Source: Chitinophagales bacterium
GTDB lineage: Bacteria > Bacteroidota > Bacteroidia > Chitinophagales > BACL12
Reading direction: 5' to 3'
Length of the DNA: 16,495 nt
NCBI GenBank assembly: GCA_014380545.1
Contig: JACMJP010000057.1
Coordinates: forward strand, 1 to 16,495
Made by a program: the position numbers and the translations under genes. The notes beneath the pieces were generated by a model. It searched no databases. It was not told the origin of the DNA and saw only the letters and a list, made by a program, of their open reading frames with translations. Of this stretch, positions 6,743-14,762 are shown in pieces; within the stretch, counting starts at the first letter, position 1, and each line of letters opens with the position of its first letter.

Positions 6743-9700
6743 TTAAAATATTGCCCGCATTTGCACCCGCCCAACATGTGTTATATCTGCATCGCCGGTT
6801 TTTCTTCCTTCATAACTTAAACTCAGTTGCAGTATCTGTGACAATTTTTTATCGAGGTTTAAATTCCAGAGAATGTTATTCCCGTTTTGTAATCCTTCAA
6901 GCATTGCATAACCAACGGATGATTCTTCTTCGCCTGCAAAATCAATTTTAACAAAAGATATTTTTGAGGAGATAGTGCTTTTGCTTACAACATTATATTT
7001 TGTATCTAATGTTGCTTCATGGCTGTTGAGTGTTTCGCCGCCCTCATTATTTTTACTTGTTGTGTATTGATATAATGCGCTTATGCGGAATTTACTTCCG
7101 TTAATATAAGTAAGTTTCGGTTCTATACTGTAATACGGTATGCGGTAATTTTTATCAGGAAATGCAATGGAAGTTAAATTTTTATTTCCTGTTATTAAAG
7201 AAATATTTGTTGTGAATGGTTTTGCAATTTTATATCTTGTTGTAATGCGGTGTTCATCCTTCCCCCTGCTTTCGGGTCCGTTAATAATTAATGTTTTGCT
7301 GAAATTCTTCTGATAAGAATAATCCATACCGAATACGGATGATGTGCGGTTAAAATAAACAGTATTTAAAAAATATACATTAGAGCTTACTAATACTGAA
7401 TCATCAATAACAGCAAAAGGATTATAGGAATCCAAACTTCCATCATCAATTACTTTTTTATTTAATTGTAAAGAAGACTGCCCGGCAAATTTTGCCATAA
7501 AATTTTTAATTCCCTTCTCACTGAACCAGATTGCCTTAGGATTAACTGATAATGCATAATTAAAATTTGTTGTGTTGCTCTGCACATATTCATCTGTAGG
7601 AATAAATACCTGTATGTAATTGGCTTCATCCGCAAATGCTGAAATTTCAAATTCATCTAATTCGGGAATGCCGTTTTCGTTGTAATCATTCCAGGTAAAA
7701 ATTCCCTGACCGGGTTCCACTTCCACAAAAGTATATTCCCGTTTTGGCTCCTGTCCTGTTCCTATCTCATAAAAAATGTCTGAAGTAATAAACCCCTTTT
7801 TAATAATTAATGCATGCTGAATTCTTCCTAATAAAGATTCTTCTGCATTTAATGCTGTAAGGCTTGTATCAATAATCTCTAAAGTTCTGTAAGTAATTTG
7901 CCAGCTCAATGTGCTTTTTTCATTCCTGTTTAATGCCCCGGTTATGCCATAAGTGATTCCTCTTGTAACATCCTTAAATAAACCCGAATCCGGTAATTTA
8001 TCATCCCGCAGAATAACATTGAATCCTATTTTATTAATTGCAGTATCAGCCGTCTGAATAAATGCTTCATATTGATCGTAATAAAAACTTCCGGCAAGCA
8101 GTGAATCTCTTTGCTGAAATATTTCATTGTGCTCTCCCTCATAGCGAATTCCTGTTTTCCAGCTTTTTAGTGCGGGATATATTTTTGTTAATTCTATATT
8201 GGGGCGAAGGAAATTACTTTTTATTGTATCTGCATTGCTTGATAAAAAACTTCCGCCAATTCGAATGATCCATTTATCTGAATTATAAATGGAGTTTAAA
8301 CTTTGTTTAAAGCCTGTATAATAATTCTCACTGATAAATGCAGAAGAGTTTATTCCTACTATAACATTTTTTATTCCCTGTAAATTAAAATCTGCAGTTG
8401 TATAATGTTCATTTGTTTTTTCGAGGGATAATATGTTCCAGTCACGGTTAAATTCAATGGGCCTGTATCTTTCAATTGGTGAAAATGTTTTTCCTGCAAA
8501 TTCATAGCTGAAAGTGGAAACAAGGTTTTTATTTGAATCAATTGATGTGCTATTCTGATATTTTGTATGAAAGCCAATTCCATCGTTATCTGCATTATCA
8601 ATATCAGAGAAAGTATTCATATCCGTATTTGAATATGCTAGCTCTGTGGAAATTAAATTCTTTTCATTTATTTTATAATCGCTTCCTATGGTTACCATTT
8701 GATTTTTTCGTGGAGCTACCAATAATATAATTGGTTCGGCATATCCCTGCGGAACTCCGCCTACAGGAGCCACCCATGCATATACTCTTCCGTTTGCCGT
8801 GGTTGTTATTTGAATATAATTTCCCTTGTTCGCTCCTAAATCAGTAAACACTAAAACATATTTTGCAGAATCAGGATTTGCTGAATACACAAATACAGAA
8901 TCAAAGCCTAATGTATCAACTATTTTATACATGATCCTTCCCGCATCAAATGCGATTGTATCAACTGAAGAAATAAAAGCATCATTAATGGAATCGCCAA
9001 CATTTTCCAAAACACTTCTGCCCAAACTGTCTAATGTTTGATCTACAGGTTGATTTTTACTATCCTGTTCGCTATAAATATTCAAACGTAAATTCAATTT
9101 ATTATCTGCTGTTGTATAAGTATTTTTCCAATATGCCAGTGAGCGAAAATAATTTTTATCAGAATATTCAAATTCAATATTCACCCTTTTATCTTTTGTA
9201 AGAAGCTGATTTGTTGTGAAAGTAATTTCTGCAGCATTGTAATCAATCACATAATCATTTTCAGCACCCCGCACTAATAATTTCCCGTCAATATAAACTC
9301 TTTCAGTTCCTGCAAGAATAATAATGAATGTTTCATTATTAACTCCTCTCAATTTATAAGGTCCCTGGTTACCTTCAATAATTGGAATATCCTGCCGGAT
9401 ATAAATTCCTTTTGATACAGCGAGGCTCAAATTTGTTTTATAAGTTCCACTTAATACATTATCAAATGTCCCTTCATACAAGCCACCCTGACTTTTTTTA
9501 TAAAAATTTAAAAAATAGCTTTCAGGTTTAGATATTTCAAAATCACCAACAGTTAATGCCTGCTGATTTTTTGATAATCGAATAAATACTTTATCAAATT
9601 CCTGTAATTGCTGTGTGTTGCCTTCGGGTTGAATGGGAATATTACTTTCAGTTATTGCAGCACTTACTTCAACATCATTTTGCAATTTGCCACTCATCTG

Positions 9701-10201
9701 CAAATTAAATGTTGAATTCACAACAACATCCTGGTTATTGCCAAAAGAAATTCCCCTTGTTAAACTGCCGTTATAGTCCAGTGCTTTTACGTCCAGATAT
9801 GGAGAAGTGTTCTTTGTTTCAATAGTATAGGGTTGTAAATAAAGATCTGCCTTTTCAAGATCTTCTGGGTTCTTATGGTAATACTCTTTCGTGAATAAAT
9901 AAGGGAATACTTTGTAAGAAATTAAAATGGAATCAGGTAATGGGGAAGATTGAATGAATAATAAAGCTGCGGAATGATCGATCGTAATTTTATAATTATT
10001 AGAACTTATAACTTCTCCATTATAATAAACAGAAAGCAATTCACTTCCCGGAACAATGCTTAAAGTATCAATTTGAATTGTATCGTTTACCGGTAAAATA
10101 GTTTTCACCCTTACATTGCTTTGCGAAAAAGCTTGCAATGAAAGAAAAGAAATTATAACTACGGGAATTAATTTACTGCTACTGATATACTTTATTTTCA
10201 A
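6743..10201 (-). CDS. Very large outer-membrane (beta-barrel type) protein with SprA-like N-terminal motif
   Basis: 1152 residues. The start is a TTG at 10201: no ATG lies between it and the in-frame stop just upstream (10208-10210), and only this start gives a full signal peptide (KIKYISSSK, then LIPVVIISFLSLQAFSQ). An N-terminal beta-rich region (30-130) is followed by LTRGISFGNNQDVVVNSTF and SNIPIQPEGNTQQLQEFD (187-204), a motif shared, as I recall, with SprA-type T9SS translocon proteins, and by VYIDGKLLVRGAENDYVIDY (302-321). The remaining ~700 residues alternate polar and hydrophobic residues and end in Phe, as outer-membrane barrels do. A DYNENGIPELDEFE loop (839-852) resembles a calcium-binding loop. 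It is about half the usual length of SprA and lacks an obvious T9SS tail, so it is a relative at most. Function is unknown; outer-membrane location is well supported. Confidence 0.75.
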   Translation of the reverse strand: MKIKYISSSKLIPVVIISFLSLQAFSQSNVRVKTILPVNDTIQIDTLSIVPGSELLSVYYNGEVISSNNYKITIDHSAALLFIQSSPLPDSILISYKVFPYLFTKEYYHKNPEDLEKADLYLQPYTIETKNTSPYLDVKALDYNGSLTRGISFGNNQDVVVNSTFNLQMSGKLQNDVEVSAAITESNIPIQPEGNTQQLQEFDKVFIRLSKNQQALTVGDFEISKPESYFLNFYKKSQGGLYEGTFDNVLSGTYKTNLSLAVSKGIYIRQDIPIIEGNQGPYKLRGVNNETFIIILAGTERVYIDGKLLVRGAENDYVIDYNAAEITFTTNQLLTKDKRVNIEFEYSDKNYFRSLAYWKNTYTTADNKLNLRLNIYSEQDSKNQPVDQTLDSLGRSVLENVGDSINDAFISSVDTIAFDAGRIMYKIVDTLGFDSVFVYSANPDSAKYVLVFTDLGANKGNYIQITTTANGRVYAWVAPVGGVPQGYAEPIILLVAPRKNQMVTIGSDYKINEKNLISTELAYSNTDMNTFSDIDNADNDGIGFHTKYQNSTSIDSNKNLVSTFSYEFAGKTFSPIERYRPIEFNRDWNILSLEKTNEHYTTADFNLQGIKNVIVGINSSAFISENYYTGFKQSLNSIYNSDKWIIRIGGSFLSSNADTIKSNFLRPNIELTKIYPALKSWKTGIRYEGEHNEIFQQRDSLLAGSFYYDQYEAFIQTADTAINKIGFNVILRDDKLPDSGLFKDVTRGITYGITGALNRNEKSTLSWQITYRTLEIIDTSLTALNAEESLLGRIQHALIIKKGFITSDIFYEIGTGQEPKREYTFVEVEPGQGIFTWNDYNENGIPELDEFEISAFADEANYIQVFIPTDEYVQSNTTNFNYALSVNPKAIWFSEKGIKNFMAKFAGQSSLQLNKKVIDDGSLDSYNPFAVIDDSVLVSSNVYFLNTVYFNRTSSVFGMDYSYQKNFSKTLIINGPESRGKDEHRITTRYKIAKPFTTNISLITGNKNLTSIAFPDKNYRIPYYSIEPKLTYINGSKFRISALYQYTTSKNNEGGETLNSHEATLDTKYNVVSKSTISSKISFVKIDFAGEEESSVGYAMLEGLQNGNNILWNLNLDKKLSQILQLSLSYEGRKTGDADITHVGRVQMRAIF

Positions 10202-10248
10202 GTAAAGTTAGCTGCTTGAAAATAAACGGAGACTACGCTTAATTGTTA

Positions 10249-10986
10249 TTAAACTGTTGATTGTTTATTTAATTTGATAATGCGCATCCAGCTCATCAAT
10301 TTAATTACCGGATATGTTGGATCAATTTCAAACCAGCGCACACCGAAGTTTGGTTTTGATAATAATTTATGATGGTTGTTATGATAACTTTCTCCAAGCA
10401 TAAGAAAATCTACAGGAAGAAAATTTTTAGATGTGTCTTCCATTTCAAAATTTCTGTATCCGTATTTATGTGCAAAATAATTTATTACAGCTCCGTGAAC
10501 GGGGCCTATTAAACAAGTGATAGGGAAAAATAACCACATCCACCATTGTGTTGCAAGAAATAAATAAATTACAAAATATACTACGCCCCATGTAATTCTT
10601 ACAAGGTAATTGCCTGCAAAATGATCAAATTTTCTCCACACAGGTAAATTCTTTTTATACTTTTCCTCAATTGTTATCCTGTCATGATCAATGTCAGTAT
10701 AAATCTTTTTTGTTTGCCACATCAAATCAAATAATCCTTTGGTATAACTTGGGGAATGCGGATCATCTTCAGTATCTGTATGCGCATGATGGAGGCGATG
10801 TAAAATTCCGTAAGCATACGGACTTAAATAAGAAGAACCCTGTGTAACAAAAGTCATGTAATAAAAAAATTTCTCCCAAAATTTATTCATACTAAACATC
10901 GCATGAGCAGCATAACGGTGGAGAAAAAATGTCTGACAAAAAAGGGATAGATACCAATGTAAAATAAAGAAGATAAAAAAAGCCAT
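10249..10986 (-). CDS. Acyl-CoA (fatty acid) desaturase
   Basis: 245 residues, an integral membrane di-iron desaturase. All three histidine boxes are present: HRYAAH (23-28), HRLHH (63-67) and HNNHH (202-206, in GESYHNNHH). Further His residues typical of the stearoyl-CoA desaturase group are at 10, 164 and 173. Hydrophobic segments lie at about 2-22, 40-60, 128-147 and 149-170, with the His boxes facing the cytoplasm. Such enzymes introduce a cis double bond (usually delta-9) into acyl-CoA or acyl-lipid using O2 and electrons from ferredoxin or cytochrome b5-type donors, adjusting membrane fluidity. The N-terminus is short because the first membrane helix begins at once. ATG 10986 follows a TACTTTTG -7 box at 11022-11029. 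The stop is 47 bases before the start of the large barrel gene. Confidence 0.93.
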   Translation of the reverse strand: MAFFIFFILHWYLSLFCQTFFLHRYAAHAMFSMNKFWEKFFYYMTFVTQGSSYLSPYAYGILHRLHHAHTDTEDDPHSPSYTKGLFDLMWQTKKIYTDIDHDRITIEEKYKKNLPVWRKFDHFAGNYLVRITWGVVYFVIYLFLATQWWMWLFFPITCLIGPVHGAVINYFAHKYGYRNFEMEDTSKNFLPVDFLMLGESYHNNHHKLLSKPNFGVRWFEIDPTYPVIKLMSWMRIIKLNKQSTV

Positions 10987-11021
10987 TTGAAATATTCTGT
11001 TTAAATTTTATAAAAGCGGTG

Positions 11022-11029
11022 CAAAAGTA
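11022..11029 (-). promoter_or_regulatory. Bacteroidota -7 box (TAnnTTTG) for the desaturase
   Basis: The minus strand reads TACTTTTG, an exact TAnnTTTG match, giving a leader of roughly 33 bases before ATG 10986. It lies in the 61-base gap after the DinB-family gene. No -33 TTTG is seen at the usual spacing. This would let the desaturase be transcribed independently. Confidence 0.45.
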
Positions 11030-11047
11030 ACTAATAATTTCTCAATT

Positions 11048-11581
11048 CTACCTATTTTCTTTAAGATATCCTGATACCTGCCTTGCATGGTGCAATAAGT
11101 GTTCATCTATGAATTGCATGGTCTGATACATTGTGATCCTTCCCGCAATGGGATGTTTAAAAACATTCCTTTTAACCAGTTCATCAGGGAAATGTTCAAG
11201 TAAAGTTTGTAATGTATTGCTATTATTTAATGCTTTTATTTTTATTTCATCAAGTGTTATATGGTCAGGAATAAGGGTAACTACACCTTTGGGTGCTTTC
11301 ATTTTTATATCTGTGCGTAATGTTGTGTTAAGTAAAAATGATTTAACTGTGGTATAAAAATTTGTTTTTTCTATTGTTTCAGGATATTGAATTTTCTTCT
11401 GAATGTAACGCAATGTTTTTTCTATGGATTCATTTATATGATACATGGTTTGTGCAATGCTCCATTTATTTTTCTGCATAGGAGTATTTATTTGCTCATC
11501 ACTTAAATGTTCAAATGATCTAATTAATGCAGAGAGGTCTAATGTTGTTTTATGAAATATTTTTTCGAATGAAGAATGCAT
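11048..11581 (-). CDS. DinB-superfamily protein (second in the window)
   Basis: 177 residues, a four-helix DinB/DinB_2-type domain. Recognisable parts are FEHLSDEQINTPMQKNKWSI (the usual ls.eq...p....WSi linker), AQTMYHINES with His48, and the last helix ITMYQTMQFIDEHLLHHARQ with His161 and His164/His165, giving a candidate metal triad in the H...HHxxQ arrangement. It differs clearly from the 1660-2157 protein in sequence and is not a recent duplicate. Members of this superfamily are thiol transferases or hydrolases, often of unknown substrate. No signal peptide. It begins 27 bases after the metallophosphoesterase, and a TACATTTG box (11599-11606) could also give it its own start. Confidence 0.85.
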   Translation of the reverse strand: MHSSFEKIFHKTTLDLSALIRSFEHLSDEQINTPMQKNKWSIAQTMYHINESIEKTLRYIQKKIQYPETIEKTNFYTTVKSFLLNTTLRTDIKMKAPKGVVTLIPDHITLDEIKIKALNNSNTLQTLLEHFPDELVKRNVFKHPIAGRITMYQTMQFIDEHLLHHARQVSGYLKENR

Positions 11582-11598
11582 TCCTTTTGTCTGAAATG

Positions 11599-11606
11599 CA
11601 AATGTA
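11599..11606 (-). promoter_or_regulatory. Bacteroidota -7 box (TAnnTTTG) for the second DinB gene
   Basis: The minus strand reads TACATTTG, an exact match to TAnnTTTG. It ends 17 bases before ATG 11581 and sits just after the stop of the upstream metallophosphoesterase (11609). No -33 element is visible. Confidence 0.4.
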
Positions 11607-11608
11607 AA

Positions 11609-12847
11609 TTAATTTTTTGCTGATTCTAAAATAAACAATGTTATCTCCGGTAATATTCCAACTCTGCCCGGATAACCAATAACACCAAAACCCCGGTTCA
11701 CATATAAATACTGATCTGCTTCTTTATATAGCCCTGCCCATTGTTTATAAAAATATTTTACAGGACTCCACTTAATCCCGAATAATTCAAAACCGAATTG
11801 CATTCCATGTGTATGTCCGCTGAATGTAACATCTATTTTTGCAGGATGATCTAATATTTCTCCTTTCCAGTGCGATGGATCATGGCTCAATAATAAAATT
11901 GTAAAAACATCCTGTAAACCATCCAATGTCTGTTTTAATTTTCCGTATTTTGGAAAGCGGTTACTTGCGCTCCAATTTTCAACTCCGGCAACAATTATTT
12001 TCTCTCCGTCTTTTTCAATATGCACATGTTCATTCAGCAATAATCTCCAGTTCATTTTTACATGCAGTTCTTTTAAGTACTCCAGGTTTTTTATTTTATC
12101 CTGCGGGTTTTTCCAATACATATAATCGCCGTAATCATGATTTCCTAAAATGGAATATACTCCATGTTTTGCATTTAGTTTTGAAAATACTTCCACAAAA
12201 TTTTCTGCTTCAATGGCGATGTTATTTACAAGGTCGCCTGTGAAGAAAACAAGATCGGGTTGAAGGGCATTTATTTTTGTTACAGCCTTTTCAACTGCTT
12301 TCACATCACTCAAACTCCCGGAATGAATATCAGATATCTGCACAACTTTTAGCCCGTTAAATGATTTTGGCAACTTTAATAATTTTAAATTTACTTTTCT
12401 TATTTTGTAATTATATACATTAAACAATGCTCCGTAAATAAATGCAATGCATAATAAGGCCGTGAGAATAATAGCAATATAACTCCAGGCAACGGATCGT
12501 TCAACACCAAGATGAAAATTATCATAACTCAATAATTGTGTTGCAAAAACATTTACTCCGTATTTGAGAATAATTATAACAGTTTCAATTAAAAGAAAAA
12601 TACTAATAAATAATTTCGGAACAAAAAATAAGAACATACCCGCTGCAGTCGCTTGTCGGGGTATTTTTAATCTTTCACGGAGTTTGTAATTTCCATAAAG
12701 GAATAGTGATAAGAACATGATACCACTTCCGGTAAAATAGATAGTATTTAGAAGTGATGAGTGCCCAAAGGCTGTAACAAAAGCCTGGTAGGCAAATACA
12801 TCAATACCCAATAAAAAGGCGAAAAAGAAAAGTATCCTAATAAGCAT
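11609..12847 (-). CDS. Membrane-anchored metallophosphoesterase (YaeI/YkuE type)
   Basis: 412 residues from ATG 12847; a TTG three codons upstream is a weaker start. The N-terminal third holds about four membrane segments (roughly 3-21, 31-52, 70-95, 121-143). The catalytic domain then carries every calcineurin-like motif in order: D173-I-H175 (VVQISDIHSG), GD 204-205 with a following Asn (FFTGDLVNN), GNHD 235-238, His322 (LLLSHDPSHW) and GHTH 344-347. This two-metal active site hydrolyses phosphomonoesters, diesters or pyrophosphates; membrane-bound relatives include lipid-linked phosphoesterases, but the substrate here cannot be deduced. The layout suggests the domain sits at the membrane surface. 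It is the first gene of the minus-strand run and is divergent from the CoA-transferase gene. Confidence 0.92.
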   Translation of the reverse strand: MLIRILFFFAFLLGIDVFAYQAFVTAFGHSSLLNTIYFTGSGIMFLSLFLYGNYKLRERLKIPRQATAAGMFLFFVPKLFISIFLLIETVIIILKYGVNVFATQLLSYDNFHLGVERSVAWSYIAIILTALLCIAFIYGALFNVYNYKIRKVNLKLLKLPKSFNGLKVVQISDIHSGSLSDVKAVEKAVTKINALQPDLVFFTGDLVNNIAIEAENFVEVFSKLNAKHGVYSILGNHDYGDYMYWKNPQDKIKNLEYLKELHVKMNWRLLLNEHVHIEKDGEKIIVAGVENWSASNRFPKYGKLKQTLDGLQDVFTILLLSHDPSHWKGEILDHPAKIDVTFSGHTHGMQFGFELFGIKWSPVKYFYKQWAGLYKEADQYLYVNRGFGVIGYPGRVGILPEITLFILESAKN

Positions 12848-12963
12848 ATTCAACAAACAATTTTATAAATATAAAGTTTGCTGACGATGTGTTTTAAGAA
12901 ATATTGTTTGTCAAGTATATTTTTCACCCTGCCTGCAATGCACCATTAATTCCATTATGCTTT

Positions 12964-12971
12964 TAATTTTG
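12964..12971 (+). promoter_or_regulatory. Bacteroidota -7 box (TAnnTTTG) for the CoA-transferase
   Basis: TAATTTTG is an exact match to TAnnTTTG and ends four bases before ATG 12976. Transcription would start within a few bases of, or at, the start codon, so the message would be leaderless or nearly so. No -33 TTTG is found at 17-23 bases. Confidence 0.5.
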
Positions 12972-12975
12972 CAGT

Positions 12976-14028
12976 ATGCTAAAAGATTTAAAAGTGATTG
13001 AACTTGCCGGAGTTCTTGCAGGGCCTGCGGCAGGGATGTTCTTCGCAGAACTTGGAGCAGAAGTAATTAAAATTGAGAACAGCAAAACGGGCGGGGACAT
13101 TACAAGGAAATGGAAATTGCCATCCGAAGATTTCAATAAAAATACCTCGGCATATTTTGCATCCGTAAATTATAATAAGCAGCATCTTTTCTTAAATCTT
13201 CATGATAACACTGATCTGCAAAAATTATATGCGCATATTAGAACTGCTGATGTGCTTATCAGTAACTGGAAGAAGGGAGATGCTGAAAAACTAAAAGTAA
13301 GTTATGAAATAATAAAGGAAATAAATCCGCAAATAATTTATGCGCAAATAACGGGTTATGGAGATCATTCTCCCAGAGTTGCGTATGATGTTGTTCTGCA
13401 GGCAGAAACAGGATGGATGTTCATGAATGGAACCAAAGAAAGTGGACCGGTAAAAATTCCGGTTGCTGTAATTGATCTGTTTGCAGCACATCAGTTAAAG
13501 GAGGGAATTCTTATAGCATTATTAAATCGTACAAAAACAAATAAAGGAGCAAAAGTAACTGTTAGTTTATTTGATGCTGCAATTGCTTCGCTTGCAAACC
13601 AGGCAAGTAATTTTTTAATGGAAAATTATATTCCGCAGCGATCAGGTTCCCTGCATCCAAACATTGCGCCTTATGGTGAGATAATGCATACCAAAGATGG
13701 CAAACAAATTATTCTTGCTGTTGGCACAGATAAACAATTTGAGGTATTATGTGATCTTCTGCAATTGCATAACCTTGTGGAAGATGTAAATTATAAAACA
13801 AATCTGCAAAGATTAATGCACAGAAGTAATTTAGCAAAAATGCTGCAGGAGAAAATACTCATGTTTAATGCTGATGATCTGTTGACTATTTTTCAGGAAA
13901 AAAATATTGCAGCCGGATTAATAAGAAGCATGGAGGAATTATTTCAATTAGATGAAGCAAAAGAATTAATACTGGAAGATGAAATTGGAAGTAGAGTCAG
14001 ATCAGCGATATTTAAAATTGAATCATGA
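12976..14028 (+). CDS. Class III CoA-transferase (CaiB/BaiF family)
   Basis: 350 residues. The opening VIELAGVLAGPAAGMFFAEL and GAEVIKIEN (27-35) is the standard N-terminus of class III CoA-transferases, followed by YFASVNYNKQHLFLNL (60-75), DVLISNWKKGDAEKL (92-106) and AQITGYGDHSP (123-133). Asp167 in VAVIDLFAAHQLKEGIL is at the position of the catalytic aspartate that forms a mixed anhydride with the acyl group; YDVVLQAETGWMFMNG (137-152) lies just before it. The family moves CoA between carboxylic acids (formate/oxalate, carnitine, bile acids, aryl- and alkylsuccinates) or racemises 2-methylacyl-CoA. At 350 residues it is shorter than formyl-CoA transferases (~425). No partner acyl-CoA gene is adjacent, so the substrate is unknown. 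Cytoplasmic. Confidence 0.9.
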   Translation: MLKDLKVIELAGVLAGPAAGMFFAELGAEVIKIENSKTGGDITRKWKLPSEDFNKNTSAYFASVNYNKQHLFLNLHDNTDLQKLYAHIRTADVLISNWKKGDAEKLKVSYEIIKEINPQIIYAQITGYGDHSPRVAYDVVLQAETGWMFMNGTKESGPVKIPVAVIDLFAAHQLKEGILIALLNRTKTNKGAKVTVSLFDAAIASLANQASNFLMENYIPQRSGSLHPNIAPYGEIMHTKDGKQIILAVGTDKQFEVLCDLLQLHNLVEDVNYKTNLQRLMHRSNLAKMLQEKILMFNADDLLTIFQEKNIAAGLIRSMEELFQLDEAKELILEDEIGSRVRSAIFKIES

Positions 14029-14086
14029 ATAGTGAATTAAAATTCGGATATTAAAATCATATCTTTTATAAGTGATAAATCAGCGG

Positions 14087-14128
14087 TTACCAATTACCAA
14101 ATACTAACTACCCATTACCAACTTCCAT
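14087..14128. repeat. Degenerate heptanucleotide tandem array (TTACCAA)
   Basis: Six consecutive 7-base units: TTACCAA, TTACCAA, ATACTAA, CTACCCA, TTACCAA, CTTCCAT (14087-14128). Three are identical and the others differ at two to four positions. The last base overlaps the reverse-strand stop codon of ybaB (14128-14130). It fills the gap between two convergent genes. The unit length recalls the short tandemly repeated (STRR) heptamers of cyanobacteria, without sequence identity that I can assert. Confidence 0.8.
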
Positions 14129-14427
14129 CACATCCCAAACAACCCACCCATCGCAGCACCCCTTCCTTCTGCTTCAGCAACATTTTGTGCTTTATCCATT
14201 GCACGGTTCAATGCAGTAACAATAAGATCTTCTATATATTCTTTATCACCCTGTTGAATTAACTCTTCGCTCAGGTTTATATTCTTTATCTTTTTAGTAG
14301 CTGTTACTGTAGCCGTAACTGTATATTTACCATCTCCTGCCTCACCATCCACACTAATGGTTTCAAGCCTTGCGGTTATCTCATCCATCATTTTTTTAAG
14401 CTCCCTGGCTTTGTTCATATCAAACAT
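14128..14427 (-). CDS. ybaB: YbaB/EbfC-family nucleoid-associated protein
   Basis: 99 residues, the full length of the family. The fold is a helix (about 4-22, KARELKKMMDEITARL), a three-strand sheet (SVDGEAGDGKYTVTATVTA and IKNINLSEEL) and a long C-terminal helix (DLIVTALNRAMDKAQNVAEA), ending in the glycine- and methionine-rich tail (GRGAAMGGLFGM) that is very typical. YbaB/EbfC proteins form tweezer-shaped dimers that bind DNA and help organise the nucleoid. In many bacteria the gene sits beside dnaX and recR; here it is single, between the convergent CoA-transferase and the divergent small-protein/SET pair. A TAACTTTG box at 14446-14453 gives a likely promoter 18 bases upstream of ATG 14427. 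Confidence 0.94.
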   Translation of the reverse strand: MFDMNKARELKKMMDEITARLETISVDGEAGDGKYTVTATVTATKKIKNINLSEELIQQGDKEYIEDLIVTALNRAMDKAQNVAEAEGRGAAMGGLFGM

Positions 14428-14445
14428 AATTCAAACATTTTAGCA

Positions 14446-14453
14446 CAAAGTTA
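14446..14453 (-). promoter_or_regulatory. Bacteroidota -7 box (TAnnTTTG) for ybaB
   Basis: The minus strand reads TAACTTTG, an exact TAnnTTTG match 18 bases before the ybaB ATG. It lies 11 bases from an oppositely facing box at 14465-14472, so the two divergent promoters are packed closely. Confidence 0.5.
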
Positions 14454-14464
14454 TTGAATTGATT

Positions 14465-14472
14465 TATTTTTG
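14465..14472 (+). promoter_or_regulatory. Bacteroidota -7 box (TAnnTTTG) for the small-protein/SET pair
   Basis: TATTTTTG matches TAnnTTTG and ends 21 bases before ATG 14494. It also argues that the TTG at 14471 and nearby sequence is promoter rather than coding. No -33 box is visible. Confidence 0.45.
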
Positions 14473-14493
14473 CGACCGCTTATAAAAAAATAT

Positions 14494-14760
14494 ATGAAAA
14501 AACGTCAATTTAAAAAGTTGCTGCAATATGAGATAACTGATGCGGTGGAATTAGTTATTCTGAAATATGCAAAAGAAAAACCGGCAGATGAATCAATTCA
14601 AAATAAAAAGATTGATGCTTTGCTCGATCTGTATGATGAAACCTTCTCAAAAATAAGCGGTGAAAGAACTTTAAAAACAAGCAATGAAAAAAAGACCCAC
14701 TTTAAATCATTGCATGAAGATTTTCATAAAGAAGTTGAAAAAATTTATCTTGATAAATAA
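14494..14760 (+). CDS. Small helical protein of unknown function, paired with a SET-domain gene
   Basis: 88 residues from ATG 14494; a TTG at 14470 would add eight residues but falls on a promoter box. I do not recognise the family. The protein is highly charged and predicted mostly alpha-helical: a basic start (MKKRQFKKLLQYE), a hydrophobic helix (ITDAVELVILKYAKEK), a second amphipathic helix (KIDALLDLYDETFSKI), then a Lys/His/Glu-rich tail ending FHKEVEKIYLDK. No Cys, signal peptide or membrane segment. Its stop is two bases before the SET gene's ATG, so the two are almost certainly co-transcribed and may be translationally coupled. A lysine-rich partner or substrate of the SET enzyme is possible but is only inference. 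Confidence 0.75.
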   Translation: MKKRQFKKLLQYEITDAVELVILKYAKEKPADESIQNKKIDALLDLYDETFSKISGERTLKTSNEKKTHFKSLHEDFHKEVEKIYLDK

Positions 14761-14762
14761 TC

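Noticed and set aside
11926..12243. 105-codon plus-strand open frame opposite the metallophosphoesterase.
   Set aside because: It lies antisense to the catalytic motifs of a complete enzyme gene; composition and sequence do not resemble a real protein.
14470..14493. TTG-initiated N-terminal extension of the 88-residue protein.
   Set aside because: The extension overlaps a TATTTTTG promoter box, and a good ATG is available at 14494.
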